This document shows positions 15,545 to 24,157 of a stretch of DNA of 64,000 nt, in pieces. The translations under genes were made by a program, and so were the position numbers. Every line of letters starts with the position of its first letter. The stretch's first letter is position 1. Source of the DNA: Amycolatopsis azurea DSM 43854 (GTDB lineage: Bacteria; Actinomycetota; Actinomycetes; Mycobacteriales; Pseudonocardiaceae); contig NZ_MUXN01000037.1 in NCBI RefSeq assembly GCF_001995215.1, forward strand, positions 16,751 through 80,750, written 5' to 3'. The notes below the pieces were generated by a model. It worked only from the letters and a program-made list of their open reading frames with translations. It was not told the origin of the DNA and ran no database searches.

Positions 15545-16642
15545 ATGAAGGCTGTCCTGCGTCATGAACAACTCGCCCCGTCCCGCCTCCTCAGCACCGC
15601 CGCGCGCTGCGTGAACCCGGCGCTGGCCGTCGGCAACACGCCCGTGCTGTGGATCGACGAGCGCCTCACCGGTTCCGGCAAGGGGTTCTGGGCCAAGCTG
15701 GAGGGCTTCAACCCCGGCGGCATGAAGGACCGTCCCGCGTTGCACATGGTGGGTGAGGCCAAGGCTCGCGGCGATCTCGCCGACGGCGCGACGATCGTCG
15801 AGTCGACCAGCGGGACCCTCGGGCTCGGGCTGGCGCTGGCCGGGATCGTGCACGGCCATCCGGTCACCCTGGTCACCGATCCGGGCATGGAACCGATCGT
15901 GCGGCGGATGCTCACCGCGCACGGCACCCGGGTCGACCTCGTCACCGAGCCGCATCCGGCGGGTGGCTGGCAGCAGGCACGCCGCGACCGGGTCCGGCGG
16001 GTGCTCGAAGAGAAGCCCGGCGCCTGGTGTCCCGACCAGTACCACAACCCGGACAACGTGGCGGCGTACGCGGGCCTGGCCGACGAACTGGCCGCGCAAC
16101 TGGGCCGGATCGACGTCCTGGTGTGCTCGGTCGGCACCGGCGGGCATTCGGCCGGGACCTTCCGCGCGCTACGGCGCTATTTCCCACATCTGCGCCTGAT
16201 CGGGGTGGACACCGTCGGGTCGACGATCTTCGGGCAGCCCGCCACCTCGCGGCTGATGCGCGGGCTCGGTTCGAGCATCCATCCCCGCAACGTCGACTAC
16301 GACGCCTTCGAGGAGGTCCACTGGGTCGCCCCGGCCGAGGCCGTGTGGACCTGCCGCCGTCTCGCCGCCGCCCAATACGCGACCGGCGGCTGGAGTGTCG
16401 GCGCGGTCGCCCTCGTCGCCGCCTGGCTGGCCCGCACGCACGATCCGGACGTGCGGATCGCCGCGATCTTCCCGGACGGCCCGCAGCGCTACTTCGACAC
16501 CGTCTACAACGACGAATACTGCGCGGGACACGGCTTGCTCGACGTCGTCCCGCCGCGGGAACCGGACGTCATCGGGCATCCCGGCGAACGTGTGGTGGAA
16601 CGCTGGACCCGCTGCCGCACCGTCGTGGATCCCGCGCTGTGA
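15545..16642 (+). CDS. PLP-dependent cysteine-synthase-family protein
   Basis: 365 residues, fold-type II PLP enzyme. The PLP lysine is in NPGGMKDRPA (about K60), the substrate loop is STSGTLG and the phosphate-binding glycine turn is CSVGTGGHSAG. The family includes cysteine synthases, cystathionine beta-synthases and SbnA-like enzymes making diaminopropionate precursors; the C-terminal extension (PDGPQRYFDTVYNDEYC) is characteristic of an untested actinobacterial subgroup. The next gene, an MFS transporter, starts within its stop codon, so enzyme and transporter act together, perhaps making and exporting an unusual amino acid. Confidence 0.8.
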   Translation: MKAVLRHEQLAPSRLLSTAARCVNPALAVGNTPVLWIDERLTGSGKGFWAKLEGFNPGGMKDRPALHMVGEAKARGDLADGATIVESTSGTLGLGLALAGIVHGHPVTLVTDPGMEPIVRRMLTAHGTRVDLVTEPHPAGGWQQARRDRVRRVLEEKPGAWCPDQYHNPDNVAAYAGLADELAAQLGRIDVLVCSVGTGGHSAGTFRALRRYFPHLRLIGVDTVGSTIFGQPATSRLMRGLGSSIHPRNVDYDAFEEVHWVAPAEAVWTCRRLAAAQYATGGWSVGAVALVAAWLARTHDPDVRIAAIFPDGPQRYFDTVYNDEYCAGHGLLDVVPPREPDVIGHPGERVVERWTRCRTVVDPAL

Positions 16643-17871
16643 CGGGGTTCTTCGAGCGGTTCCGGTCCTTCGACCGGCCGAGCAAAGTGCTGATGGTCAA
16701 CCAGTTCACCATCAACGTCGGCTTCTACATGCTGATGCCGTACCTGGCGGGCTACCTCTCGGGCCCGCTGGGACTGGCGGGCTGGGCCGTCGGCCTGGTG
16801 CTGGGCATCCGCAACTTCTCGCAGCAGGGCATGTTCCTCCTCGGCGGCACGCTCGCCGACCGGTTCGGCTACAAGCCGCTCATCGTCGCGGGATGCGTGC
16901 TGCGGACGGCGGGCTTCGCGTTGTTGAGCGTGACGTCCTCACTGCCGTCGCTGATCGCCGCCTCCGCCGCGACCGGATTCGCCGGGGCCCTGTTCAACCC
17001 GGCCGTCCGCGCCTATCTGGCGGCGGACGCGGGGGAGCGGCGGCTGGAGGCGTTCTCGGTGTTCAACGTGTTCTACCAGGGCGGGATCCTCGCCGGACCG
17101 GTGGTCGGGCTGGCGCTGACGGCCGTCGACTTCCGGCTGACCTGCCTGGTGGCGGCCGCGGTCTTCGGTGTCCTGACCGTGGTCCAGGTGCGCGCGCTGC
17201 CCGCGCACGAAAGCGGAAAGGAACGCTCGTCGATCCGGTCGGACTGGCGGGTCGTGACGGCCAACCGTCCCTTCCTGCTCTTCGCGCTGGTCATGATCGG
17301 CTCGTACGTGCTGTCCTTCCAGACCTACCTCGCCCTGCCGATGGAGGCCCGCCGGATCACCGGCTCGGAGGCTTCGGCCACCGTGCTCATCGCCGGGCTC
17401 TTCGTGATCTCGGGCGGCCTCGCGATCGCCGGGCAGCTCAAGATCACCGCCTGGTTCAAGGACCGGTGGTCGTCCGGTACCTGCCTGGCGGTGGGGATGG
17501 TGTTCATGGCGGCGGCGTTCGTCGCGCCGCTGACGGTCGCCCGGGCCGGACCGGTCGTGGCCGGCGCCGGGCTGCTCGTCTCGGCCGCGTTGCTGGCCGT
17601 CGGCACGGTGGCCGTCTTCCCGTTCGAAATGGACACCGTCGTCCGGCTGTCGGGCGACCGCCTGGTCGCCACGCATTACGGCTTCTACAACACGATTGTC
17701 GGGGTGGGCATCCTCCTCGGGAATCTGTTCACCGGCACCGTGTTCGACCTCGCGCGCCGGGCGGGCTGGCCGGAGGTCCCTTGGCTCGCCCTGACGGTGA
17801 TCGGCCTCGTGTGCGCGGCCGGGTTGCGTGGTCTCGACCGGAGCCGCCTTCAGACGAGTGTCTTCCAGTAG
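16639..17871 (+). CDS. MFS transporter (MdtH-like) coupled to the cysteine-synthase-like gene
   Basis: 410 residues from GTG overlapping the preceding stop (GTGA). About 12 membrane segments. Motif A is GGTLADRFGYKPL in the loop between helices 2 and 3. Similar to the DHA1/MdtH group, for which drug or small-molecule efflux is usual. A start further upstream would run through the neighbouring gene in another frame and is rejected. The 3' end overlaps the VKOR remnant on the opposite strand by 22 nt. Confidence 0.85.
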   Translation: MTGFFERFRSFDRPSKVLMVNQFTINVGFYMLMPYLAGYLSGPLGLAGWAVGLVLGIRNFSQQGMFLLGGTLADRFGYKPLIVAGCVLRTAGFALLSVTSSLPSLIAASAATGFAGALFNPAVRAYLAADAGERRLEAFSVFNVFYQGGILAGPVVGLALTAVDFRLTCLVAAAVFGVLTVVQVRALPAHESGKERSSIRSDWRVVTANRPFLLFALVMIGSYVLSFQTYLALPMEARRITGSEASATVLIAGLFVISGGLAIAGQLKITAWFKDRWSSGTCLAVGMVFMAAAFVAPLTVARAGPVVAGAGLLVSAALLAVGTVAVFPFEMDTVVRLSGDRLVATHYGFYNTIVGVGILLGNLFTGTVFDLARRAGWPEVPWLALTVIGLVCAAGLRGLDRSRLQTSVFQ

Positions 17872-18063
17872 CTCCAGAAGGCTTGCAGGACCGCGGCGGC
17901 GATGACGGCGTACCAGAGCACGAGCACCACGCTGTGGTAGCGGAGCACCGTCCGTCCTTTGTGGAGGTTGTGCAGGGTCGTGTACCAGAAGACGGCGATG
18001 GTGACCGCCCAGACGACCATGCAGTACGGGCAGAGCGCGCCGATGACGTACAGGCTCTGGATT
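17850..18063 (-). pseudogene. C-terminal remnant of a vitamin K epoxide reductase (VKOR) family gene
   Basis: The last ~70 residues of a VKOR protein are intact on the minus strand: QSLYVIGALCPYCMVVW with the redox CPYC, then two membrane helices ending at a normal stop. Homology disappears at about 18060; the N-terminal helices and the first Cys pair are missing, and upstream sequence belongs to the opposite-strand MaoC fragment. An open frame continues but is not VKOR-like. Read as a 5'-deleted gene. Confidence 0.7.
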
Positions 18064-18127
18064 CGGCGGGGAACGCGGTCCGTCCGCGCCGTCGCGCCCG
18101 GCCGCGCCGGCGCCCTTAACCACGAAG

Positions 18128-18457
18128 GTGCCGACCGGCGAGAACCAGGCCGCGCTGTACCGCCTGCTGGGCGATCGTCACCACATGCACGTCGACCCGG
18201 CGGCCGCGCGGGCGGCCGGTCAGCCCCGGCCGTTCCTGCACGGACTCTGCACCTTGGCCGCTGTGCTGTTCCCGATCGCGGACGAGGCGGGCGCCCATCC
18301 CTCTGACCTGCGGACTCTTTCAAGCCGGTTCGCGGGGCCGGTGTTCCCGGGTGACGTGGTGGAGGTCGGGGTCCGTCCCGGCGAGACGGCGGTGGGATTC
18401 GAAGCATCGGTCGGCGACCGGCCGGTCCTGACGGGAGGAGAGGTGAGGTTCCGGTGA
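18128..18457 (+). CDS. MaoC/hotdog hydratase, possibly the C-terminal domain of a truncated two-domain enzyme
   Basis: 109 residues from GTG. The hydratase-2 motif is visible near the start: NQAALYRLLGDRHHMHVDP, with the catalytic Asp and His, followed by PFLHGLCTLA. In two-domain MaoC dehydratases this segment lies past the midpoint, and the in-frame codons just upstream (TTKVPTGENQ) still look homologous. The N-terminal half therefore appears lost at the junction with the VKOR remnant. It overlaps the amidase start (GTGA). It may be translated as a stand-alone hotdog protein or be inactive. Confidence 0.6.
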   Translation: MPTGENQAALYRLLGDRHHMHVDPAAARAAGQPRPFLHGLCTLAAVLFPIADEAGAHPSDLRTLSSRFAGPVFPGDVVEVGVRPGETAVGFEASVGDRPVLTGGEVRFR

Positions 18458-19848
18458 GCGAACTCGACGCGATCGGTACCGCCGAGGCGATCCGAAGCGG
18501 CACTGCCAGTGCCCGGGAGGTCATCGAAGCCGCGATCGACCGGATCGAAAAGCTCGACCCGGCGGTGAACGCCGTCGTGAGCACGCGATTCGAGCAGGCG
18601 CTCGCCGAGGTCGACCGCGGCCTGCCCGCCGGACCGCTGCACGGGGTGCCCGTCCTGATCAAGGATCTGGGTGCCACGGTCGCCGGACTGCCCTCGACCG
18701 GTGGCAGCAGGCTGTTCGCCGAACGGATCGCCGGTGGCGACAGCGAATTGGTCGCCCGCTACCGCCGTGCGGGGATGGTCGTCCTCGGCATGACCAACAG
18801 CGCCGAACTGGGCAAGAACGCGAGCACCGAACCCGCGCTGTTCGGCCCCACCCGTAATCCTTGGCGCGCCACACATTCGGCCGGGGGATCGAGCGGCGGA
18901 TCGGCGGCCGCCGTGGCCGCCGGACTGGTCCCGGTGGCGCACGGCAGCGACGGCGGCGGGTCGATCCGGATCCCGGCCGCGATGTGCGGGCTCTTCGGCC
19001 TCAAACCCAGCCGCGGCCGCGTTTCGCCGGCACCGGCTCCCGCGTCGTTCGCCAACCTGGTTTCGGTCCATCACGCGCTGACCACCACGGTGCGCGACAG
19101 CGCTCTGCTGCTCGACATCGCCGCGGGCCCGCTCGCCGGGGACGCGTTTTCCGCCCCCGCACCGGAATCGAGCTTCCTCGACGAGGTGAAATCTCGCCGA
19201 CGGCTCAGGATCGGGCTCGTCACCGGGCTCGCCGCGGACTCCTCGTGCGTCGCCGCGACCGAACGCGCCGCCGCGCTGTGCGAGTCGCTCGGTCACACGG
19301 TCGTTCCCGTCGCGGCGGGCTACGACCCCGCCGAGGTCGCCCGCGTGGCAGGCGACGTGATGGGAGCCGACCTCGTCGTCACCGTCGAAGACCGCCTGGC
19401 GGAGCTGGCCCGGGACCTGCGCGACGACGATCTCGAACCGCTCACCCAGGTGCTCTACCAGCACTATCGGGGTCTCTCCGCCGCCGACCTGAATCGCACG
19501 CTGCGGCGCGCGCAGGGGATCGGCTGGGAGGTCGGGCGGACGTTCGGCGAGGTCGACCTGCTGCTGACCCCGACGCTGGCGCGGCCGACACCGCGGCTCG
19601 GTGAACTCGACACCTCCCGGCCCGAAACGATCTACCGGCACGCGGCGGTCTACGCGACCTACACCTCGGTCTTCAACCTCACCGGGATGCCCGCGATGTC
19701 CGTGCCGTTCGGGTCCACTTCGGACGGACTGCCGCTGGGGGTGCAGTTCGCCGGCGACCTCGGTGCGGAGCCGCTGCTGCTCGGGCTGGCCGCTCAGATC
19801 GAGGAAGCCGCGCCGTGGCAGAGGACGGTGCAGTCCGTCTCGCCGTGA
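18454..19848 (+). CDS. Amidase (amidase-signature family)
   Basis: 464 residues. The Ser-cisSer-Lys triad is present: K70 in VLIKDLG, S146 in AGGSSGGS and nucleophile S170 in GSDGGGSIRIPA. Length and order match family members such as aryl-acylamidases and AtzF/GatA relatives. No GatB/GatC genes adjoin, so a tRNA amidotransferase role is unlikely. It is coupled by overlap to the MaoC-like fragment, which may reflect the same deletion that truncated that gene. The substrate is not predictable. Confidence 0.85.
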   Translation: MSELDAIGTAEAIRSGTASAREVIEAAIDRIEKLDPAVNAVVSTRFEQALAEVDRGLPAGPLHGVPVLIKDLGATVAGLPSTGGSRLFAERIAGGDSELVARYRRAGMVVLGMTNSAELGKNASTEPALFGPTRNPWRATHSAGGSSGGSAAAVAAGLVPVAHGSDGGGSIRIPAAMCGLFGLKPSRGRVSPAPAPASFANLVSVHHALTTTVRDSALLLDIAAGPLAGDAFSAPAPESSFLDEVKSRRRLRIGLVTGLAADSSCVAATERAAALCESLGHTVVPVAAGYDPAEVARVAGDVMGADLVVTVEDRLAELARDLRDDDLEPLTQVLYQHYRGLSAADLNRTLRRAQGIGWEVGRTFGEVDLLLTPTLARPTPRLGELDTSRPETIYRHAAVYATYTSVFNLTGMPAMSVPFGSTSDGLPLGVQFAGDLGAEPLLLGLAAQIEEAAPWQRTVQSVSP

Positions 19849-19927
19849 GGAGCGGTATCGGCCCGATCGTGCGGAGATGGGGGTTGTCAACGATCCCCAT
19901 CCCCACACCTCTCACCCTCCGGCGCCC

Positions 19928-20221
19928 CTAGATCTCCTTGCAATGCCGTTTGTAATGTCCCAACGGCACGCTGTTGTCGGCATTCTTCTTCGCGTTCGTA
20001 ACCGCGCTATTGCGGGTGGTTCCACTACCACTCCCGTACACCCAGCCCACGGTGCCGTACGGGTCGATCCGGACGAGCTGGCATTTCACGGTGACGTGGT
20101 AGACCTTGGTGATCGTCGGTTCACTGGCGATCGCCGGCTGGGCGATCGGTGCGAATCCGATTCCCGCGGCGGCCACCGCGGCCGCGATGGCCGCGCGCAG
20201 GACGTTTCGGCGGGTGGCCAT
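19928..20221 (-). CDS. Small secreted protein with two cysteines
   Basis: 97 residues. Arg-rich start (MATRRNVLRAA), hydrophobic core and ASEP cleavage region give a clear signal peptide (about 1-33). The mature part (~64 aa) has two Cys (VKCQL, RHCKE), enough for one disulphide. Not recognised. Its ATG shares one base with the stop of the upstream gene (TGATG), so both are co-translated. Confidence 0.6.
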   Translation of the reverse strand: MATRRNVLRAAIAAAVAAAGIGFAPIAQPAIASEPTITKVYHVTVKCQLVRIDPYGTVGWVYGSGSGTTRNSAVTNAKKNADNSVPLGHYKRHCKEI

Positions 20222-20586
20222 CAGGAAGCTCCCTGAACCCCGCTATTGGGGCCGAGGCCGAGCGGGCAGGGACCGGCCTGAAGCCGCTGGGTCGGGTTGC
20301 CCGCCTTCGGGTAGATCCAGTTGGAGTATTTGTCCGGGCCGTTGCAGTCGGCGATCAACCGCACTTTGCCCCTGTACACGCGACACCACGTGTAGGCGTA
20401 CTGACCGGTCGTGTGAATCCGCGGGCAGTCGTACTCGGCGGGACTGGCGATCCCCGCGCTCGACGCCCCGAGCCCGACGGCGGTGGGGGCCGACGGGGCA
20501 CTCGCCGCCGATGCCGGCGTCGCCAGTGCCAGTGCCGCCGCGACCCCGGCAGCGGCCATCCCGAACTCCTTGGACAACAAACGCAT
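20221..20586 (-). CDS. Small secreted cysteine-containing protein
   Basis: 121 residues from ATG 20586. Signal peptide (about 1-29, ...LATPASAAS), then a mature domain with four Cys (YDCPR, TWCRV, ADCNG, GPCPL) and several aromatic residues (YAYTWCRVY). Not recognised. The ORF is open far upstream but only this start gives a sensible signal peptide. It forms a two-gene unit with the next small secreted protein; both could be extracellular factors of one system. Confidence 0.6.
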   Translation of the reverse strand: MRLLSKEFGMAAAGVAAALALATPASAASAPSAPTAVGLGASSAGIASPAEYDCPRIHTTGQYAYTWCRVYRGKVRLIADCNGPDKYSNWIYPKAGNPTQRLQAGPCPLGLGPNSGVQGAS

Positions 20587-20901
20587 TGTTTCCCCTCTCG
20601 CAAATGTTCTGTCACAGAAGCGCCCTCTTCGAGATTCCGGGCGGTGTGACCCGACAGCCGAAGCTTTTCGCCGAGCTGCCTCCCGTGCAAGACGAATCCG
20701 CTGTCCCGGACAGCCTTTGCCCGGTAATTCCTGGTCATCGGCGCCGACCGGCATGCTTGTCCGAGAGCCCGGACAGCGCGCTTGCTTCATCTGATTCCGG
20801 GGAGTGATTCCGGCCGAGTGGAAAAAGAGCACAGCCTTCCCGCAAAGGCGGGTGCTGAAAGCTCGTTCAGGGGTCACGCTGCGGCAGAGCCAGCGTCTCC
20901 T
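20587..20901. other. Intergenic region upstream of the small secreted pair
   Basis: 315 bp between the secreted-protein start and the TetR stop, both on the minus strand. It must contain the promoter for the secreted pair. No RNA gene, palindrome or credible ORF was recognised. Confidence 0.5.
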
Positions 20902-21501
20902 CTAGGCCCGCGCGGCCTCGCTCTCCTCCGAGGGCGGATCGGTAATCGTGGAGAGGACGCGGGTGACCCGAGCCGTCAGCTGTTCGGGATCGGCCTCACG
21001 CAGTGCGGGAGTGCCGATGATCCGGCGCATCAGCCAGGTGCCCGCCAGTAGCGCCAACCCCAGCTCTGCGCGCTCCTCGGCGTGAGCGCCGGGCAGAGCG
21101 TCGGTGAACCGCGCGCCGACGTGCTTGCGGATGCCTTCCCGCATGATCTCCGCCGCCCTCGGGTTGGCCGCCGATTTGAGCAGCAGTTCGAACGGGCCGA
21201 GATGGTCGGCTTCCGGGGCGGTGCGCTCGACAAGGGCGCGGGCGGTCCGGACAGCGAGGTCGTCCGGTTCCGCCGGGACCATCGTGGGCTGCGCGAAGGA
21301 GATGTCGACGACCTCGGTGAACAAGGCTTCCTTGGAGCCGAAGTATCGGTTGATCAGGATCGCCGTCACGCCCGCGGCGGCCGCGATCTCGCGGAGCCCG
21401 ACACCGTCGTATCCGTGGCGGGTGAAGGCCGTGATCGCCGCTTCGAGGATGGCCTGCCGGGTCGCGGCGGCGTTGCGGGCGCGGGGTGTGGTGCGGCTCA
21501 T
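20902..21501 (-). CDS. TetR family transcriptional regulator
   Basis: 199 residues from ATG 21501. The N-terminal helix-turn-helix (about 12-58: RQAILEAAITAFTRHGYDGVGLREIAAAAGVTAILINRYFGSKEAL split over two helices) is canonical. The C-terminal ligand domain is of the TetR_C_33-like type. Divergent from the SDR gene, with an inverted repeat in the 79-bp gap, so it probably represses that gene and itself. Confidence 0.85.
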   Translation of the reverse strand: MSRTTPRARNAAATRQAILEAAITAFTRHGYDGVGLREIAAAAGVTAILINRYFGSKEALFTEVVDISFAQPTMVPAEPDDLAVRTARALVERTAPEADHLGPFELLLKSAANPRAAEIMREGIRKHVGARFTDALPGAHAEERAELGLALLAGTWLMRRIIGTPALREADPEQLTARVTRVLSTITDPPSEESEAARA

Positions 21502-21509
21502 GCGAGCAA

Positions 21510-21554
21510 GTCTACAGGTGGATACATAACTGAGCGTAGTATACAACTGTAGAC
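21510..21554. promoter_or_regulatory. Inverted 16-mers in the TetR/SDR divergent promoter
   Basis: GTCTACAGGTGGATAC (21510-21525) and GTATACAACTGTAGAC (21539-21554) are reverse complements at 14 of 16 positions around a 13-bp spacer. The second contains the smaller palindrome TACA-AC-TGTA. Position and symmetry mark it as the likely TetR operator. Confidence 0.6.
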
Positions 21555-21580
21555 ATAGCGCTGACCCGAAAGGAAATCTC

Positions 21581-22381
21581 ATGGATCTGCAGCTCACGGG
21601 ACGTCGAGCGCTCATCACCGGCTCGACCTCCGGGCTGGGTGAAGCGACCGCCCGGCTGCTGGCCGCCGAAGGTGCCGAGGTCGTGATCCACGGTCGCAGC
21701 GCCCAGCGCGCACAGGCGATCGCCGACTCGATCATCGAAAACGGCGGAAAGGTGTTCGTCGCGGTGGGTGATCTCGGCACCGACGCCGGAGCGGACGCGG
21801 TCGCCGAGCGCGCGCTCGACGGTGGCGCCCTCGACATCCTGGTCAACAACGCCGGTGCCTACGAGCATCTGGACTGGGCCGAGGCCACCTCGGACATCTG
21901 GCTGCACACCTACAACGTCAACGTCGTCTCCGGTGTGCGGATGATCCAACGGCTCGTCCCCGCCATGCGCGAGCGCGACTACGGACGGGTCGTCACCATC
22001 GGAGGCGGCCTGGGCACGCAGCCGTTCGACAGTCATCCGCACTACAACGCGTCACTGGCCGCCAGGCACAATCTCGCGGTCTCACTCGCCCGCGACCTGG
22101 CGGGCACGCGCGTGACCTCCAACGTCGTCGCGCCCGGAGCGATCCTCGTCCCCGCGGTCCAGGACTTCCTGACCGCGCTGGCCCCGGAACGTGGCTGGGG
22201 TGGGAGCTGGGAGGAGATCGAGCACAACTCGGTGCGCGAGATCGTGCCCAACGACCGGACCCGCTACGGCAGGCCCGACGAGATCGCCGGCGCGGTCGCG
22301 TACCTGTGCGGCCCGCACGCCGAATACATCAGCGGCGCGACGATCCGCGTCGACGGCGGCACCGTTCGCAGCGCGTTCTGA
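21581..22381 (+). CDS. SDR family oxidoreductase
   Basis: 266 residues. NAD(P) motif TGSTSGLGEA (about 13-22), NNAG at about 89, and C-terminal SGATIRVDGG. The usual catalytic Tyr-x3-Lys is altered: the expected region reads HYNASLAARHN, so the Tyr is present but the Lys is replaced by Arg. This is either an SDR with changed chemistry or a weak one. It is paired divergently with the TetR regulator. Confidence 0.8.
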   Translation: MDLQLTGRRALITGSTSGLGEATARLLAAEGAEVVIHGRSAQRAQAIADSIIENGGKVFVAVGDLGTDAGADAVAERALDGGALDILVNNAGAYEHLDWAEATSDIWLHTYNVNVVSGVRMIQRLVPAMRERDYGRVVTIGGGLGTQPFDSHPHYNASLAARHNLAVSLARDLAGTRVTSNVVAPGAILVPAVQDFLTALAPERGWGGSWEEIEHNSVREIVPNDRTRYGRPDEIAGAVAYLCGPHAEYISGATIRVDGGTVRSAF

Positions 22382-22415
22382 CGGCTCGGCGGCGCACGGG
22401 CGTTATCGTCGTCGG

Positions 22416-23429
22416 ATGTCGCGCGCGGTGATCTTCGGTGGGACCGGGCTGATCGGCCGGGCCGCCGCCCGCCGGTTACTGGCCATCGGCTGGGAGGTGA
22501 CCACCGTCGGCCGGGACCGGTCGCGGATGCCCGAGGACGTCGCGGCCGCGGGTGGCCGGTTCGTCGCCGCGGACCGCGCCGATCCCGATCGACTCGTGGC
22601 GGCGCTGGGGGCCGGCGCCGACCTGGTGGTCGACTGCCTGTGCTTCACCGCCGCGCACGCCCGTGACCTGCTGCCGCTGCTGAGCGACGTGGGGTCCGCG
22701 GTGATGATCTCCAGCAAAGCGGTGTACGTCGATGGGGCGGGCAACCACGTGAACTCGGCCGTCGCACCCGACTTCGGCGGTCCGGTCCGCGAATCCCAGC
22801 CGACCATGGCCCCACGCGAGGACATCGACTACCGGACGCGCGACGGCTACGGCGCCAACAAGGTCGCCGCGGAACATGTCCTGCTGGACAGCGGACACCC
22901 GGTCACCGTCCTGCGACCGTCCAAGGTCCACGGGGACGGGGCGGCCAAGCCCTGCGAATGGGTGTTCGTCAAACGCGTGCTCGACCGGCGTGAAGTCGTC
23001 TTCCTGTCCCGCGGCGGCAGCGGCGTCGACCATCCGAGTGCCGCCGCCAACGTCGCCGCCCTGATCGAGACCGCCGCGAACAACCCGGGCAGGCGAGTCC
23101 TCAACAGCGCGGATCCTGACGCGCCCAGCGCTCTGGACATCTCGCGGATCGTGGCGCGGCACCTCGGGCATCGGTGGGAGGAAGTGCTCCTCGACGACCG
23201 AGCCCCCACCGGGCTCGGCCTGCATCCGTGGGACCGCCTGCCGGGGATCAGGCTGGACATGACCGCGGCCGGGCGACTGGGGTACCGGCCGGCCGGTGAC
23301 TACCGCGGCACCGTGACCACCGCACTGGACTGGCTGGTCGCCGCCGACCAGCCGCCCGAGTTCGACCATGACTACTTCGCCCCGATGCTGAACTATGCCG
23401 CCGAGGACGAGTATCTGACCGCCGGGTGA
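22416..23429 (+). CDS. NAD-dependent epimerase/dehydratase-family (extended SDR) protein
   Basis: 337 residues from ATG 22416. N-terminal FGGTGLIGRAAARRL nucleotide fold, a Tyr-x3-Lys-like DGYGANKVAAE (about 145-155), and the substrate loop VLRPSKVHGDGA. Resembles the reductase/epimerase group annotated as NAD-dependent epimerases in actinobacteria. It follows the SDR gene by 34 bp and could share its promoter. The substrate is unknown. Confidence 0.8.
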   Translation: MSRAVIFGGTGLIGRAAARRLLAIGWEVTTVGRDRSRMPEDVAAAGGRFVAADRADPDRLVAALGAGADLVVDCLCFTAAHARDLLPLLSDVGSAVMISSKAVYVDGAGNHVNSAVAPDFGGPVRESQPTMAPREDIDYRTRDGYGANKVAAEHVLLDSGHPVTVLRPSKVHGDGAAKPCEWVFVKRVLDRREVVFLSRGGSGVDHPSAAANVAALIETAANNPGRRVLNSADPDAPSALDISRIVARHLGHRWEEVLLDDRAPTGLGLHPWDRLPGIRLDMTAAGRLGYRPAGDYRGTVTTALDWLVAADQPPEFDHDYFAPMLNYAAEDEYLTAG

Positions 23430-23438
23430 TCGCTGCCG

Positions 23439-23933
23439 TCACCGCGGGCTGAGCACCACGACCGGGATCTCCCTTTCGGTCCACGCCTGGTACTTCGCGA
23501 AATCGGCGTACAGGTCGACCAGCAGCGGCCAGAGATCGCGGCGCTCCTCCGCTGTGGCCACTCGTGCCGTGACGGGAACGTCGCGCCGCCCCTTGAGATG
23601 GACGCGAGTTTCGGGATGCGCGATCAGATTGAAGTACCACTGCGGGTTCCGGGGCAGCCCGCCCTGGGAGGCCACGATGACGAGATCTTCGTGATGGCGC
23701 AAGAACAACAGGGGAGTGGTGAACAGGCGGCCGGACTTCCGTCCCCGGTGTTCCAGCAGCAAGGTCGGGGCCGGTTTGCGAAAGGCCGCCCCGACACGCC
23801 ATTTGGCGCCGACGCGGCCGTTGGTCAGTTCGAAGATCTTCACCTGCGCCTTGGCCATGTACTTCATGGCCGCGGCGGTCACGGGCGAGTCCAGGCCTTT
23901 GGGGGTCTTCTCGGGCAGACTGAAACGTCCCAT
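23439..23933 (-). CDS. Deazaflavin (F420)-dependent nitroreductase-family protein
   Basis: 164 residues from ATG 23933. Typical Ddn/FDOR-B features: a hydrophobic N-terminal helix followed by LLLEHRGRKSGRLFTTPLLFL and GGLPRNPQWYFNLIAHP, the latter lining the F420 site. These enzymes reduce quinones or enone/nitro substrates with F420H2. The upstream in-frame extension to 24032 is not family-like. It is convergent with the epimerase-like gene, with 9 bp between stops. Confidence 0.85.
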   Translation of the reverse strand: MGRFSLPEKTPKGLDSPVTAAAMKYMAKAQVKIFELTNGRVGAKWRVGAAFRKPAPTLLLEHRGRKSGRLFTTPLLFLRHHEDLVIVASQGGLPRNPQWYFNLIAHPETRVHLKGRRDVPVTARVATAEERRDLWPLLVDLYADFAKYQAWTEREIPVVVLSPR

Positions 23934-24018
23934 CGTGAACTCCTGGGGCTGGGTGGGATCTCTTGAGGGCAAAGCAAACGTGTCGTGCTCGCTTCTCGTA
24001 CGTCTACCGGCTTCGCGA

Positions 24019-24122
24019 GTCGCGAAAGCCACTTTCGCGACGTCCGGCGCTGCGGGAACGCACCGGGTCGAGGTGGTCGTGAGTGGTAAGTCGCGTTAGA
24101 ACACGAATCGCCACTCACGACC
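24019..24122. repeat. Two further intergenic hairpins
   Basis: First: GTCGCGAAAG-CCA-CTTTCGCGAC (24019-24041). Second: GGTCGTGAGTGG at 24075-24086 paired perfectly with 24111-24122, 24-nt loop. Both lie in the gap between two minus-strand genes, close to a third and larger hairpin. The 23934-24228 gap has no gene. Confidence 0.65.
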
Positions 24123-24157
24123 CCCTGCGGTCTGGTGTGGTCTGGCGGGAAACTGGT

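Noticed and set aside
18454..19848. GatA subunit of the tRNA amidotransferase
   Set aside because: Amidase signature is present but gatB and gatC do not adjoin and the flanks are accessory; general amidase preferred.
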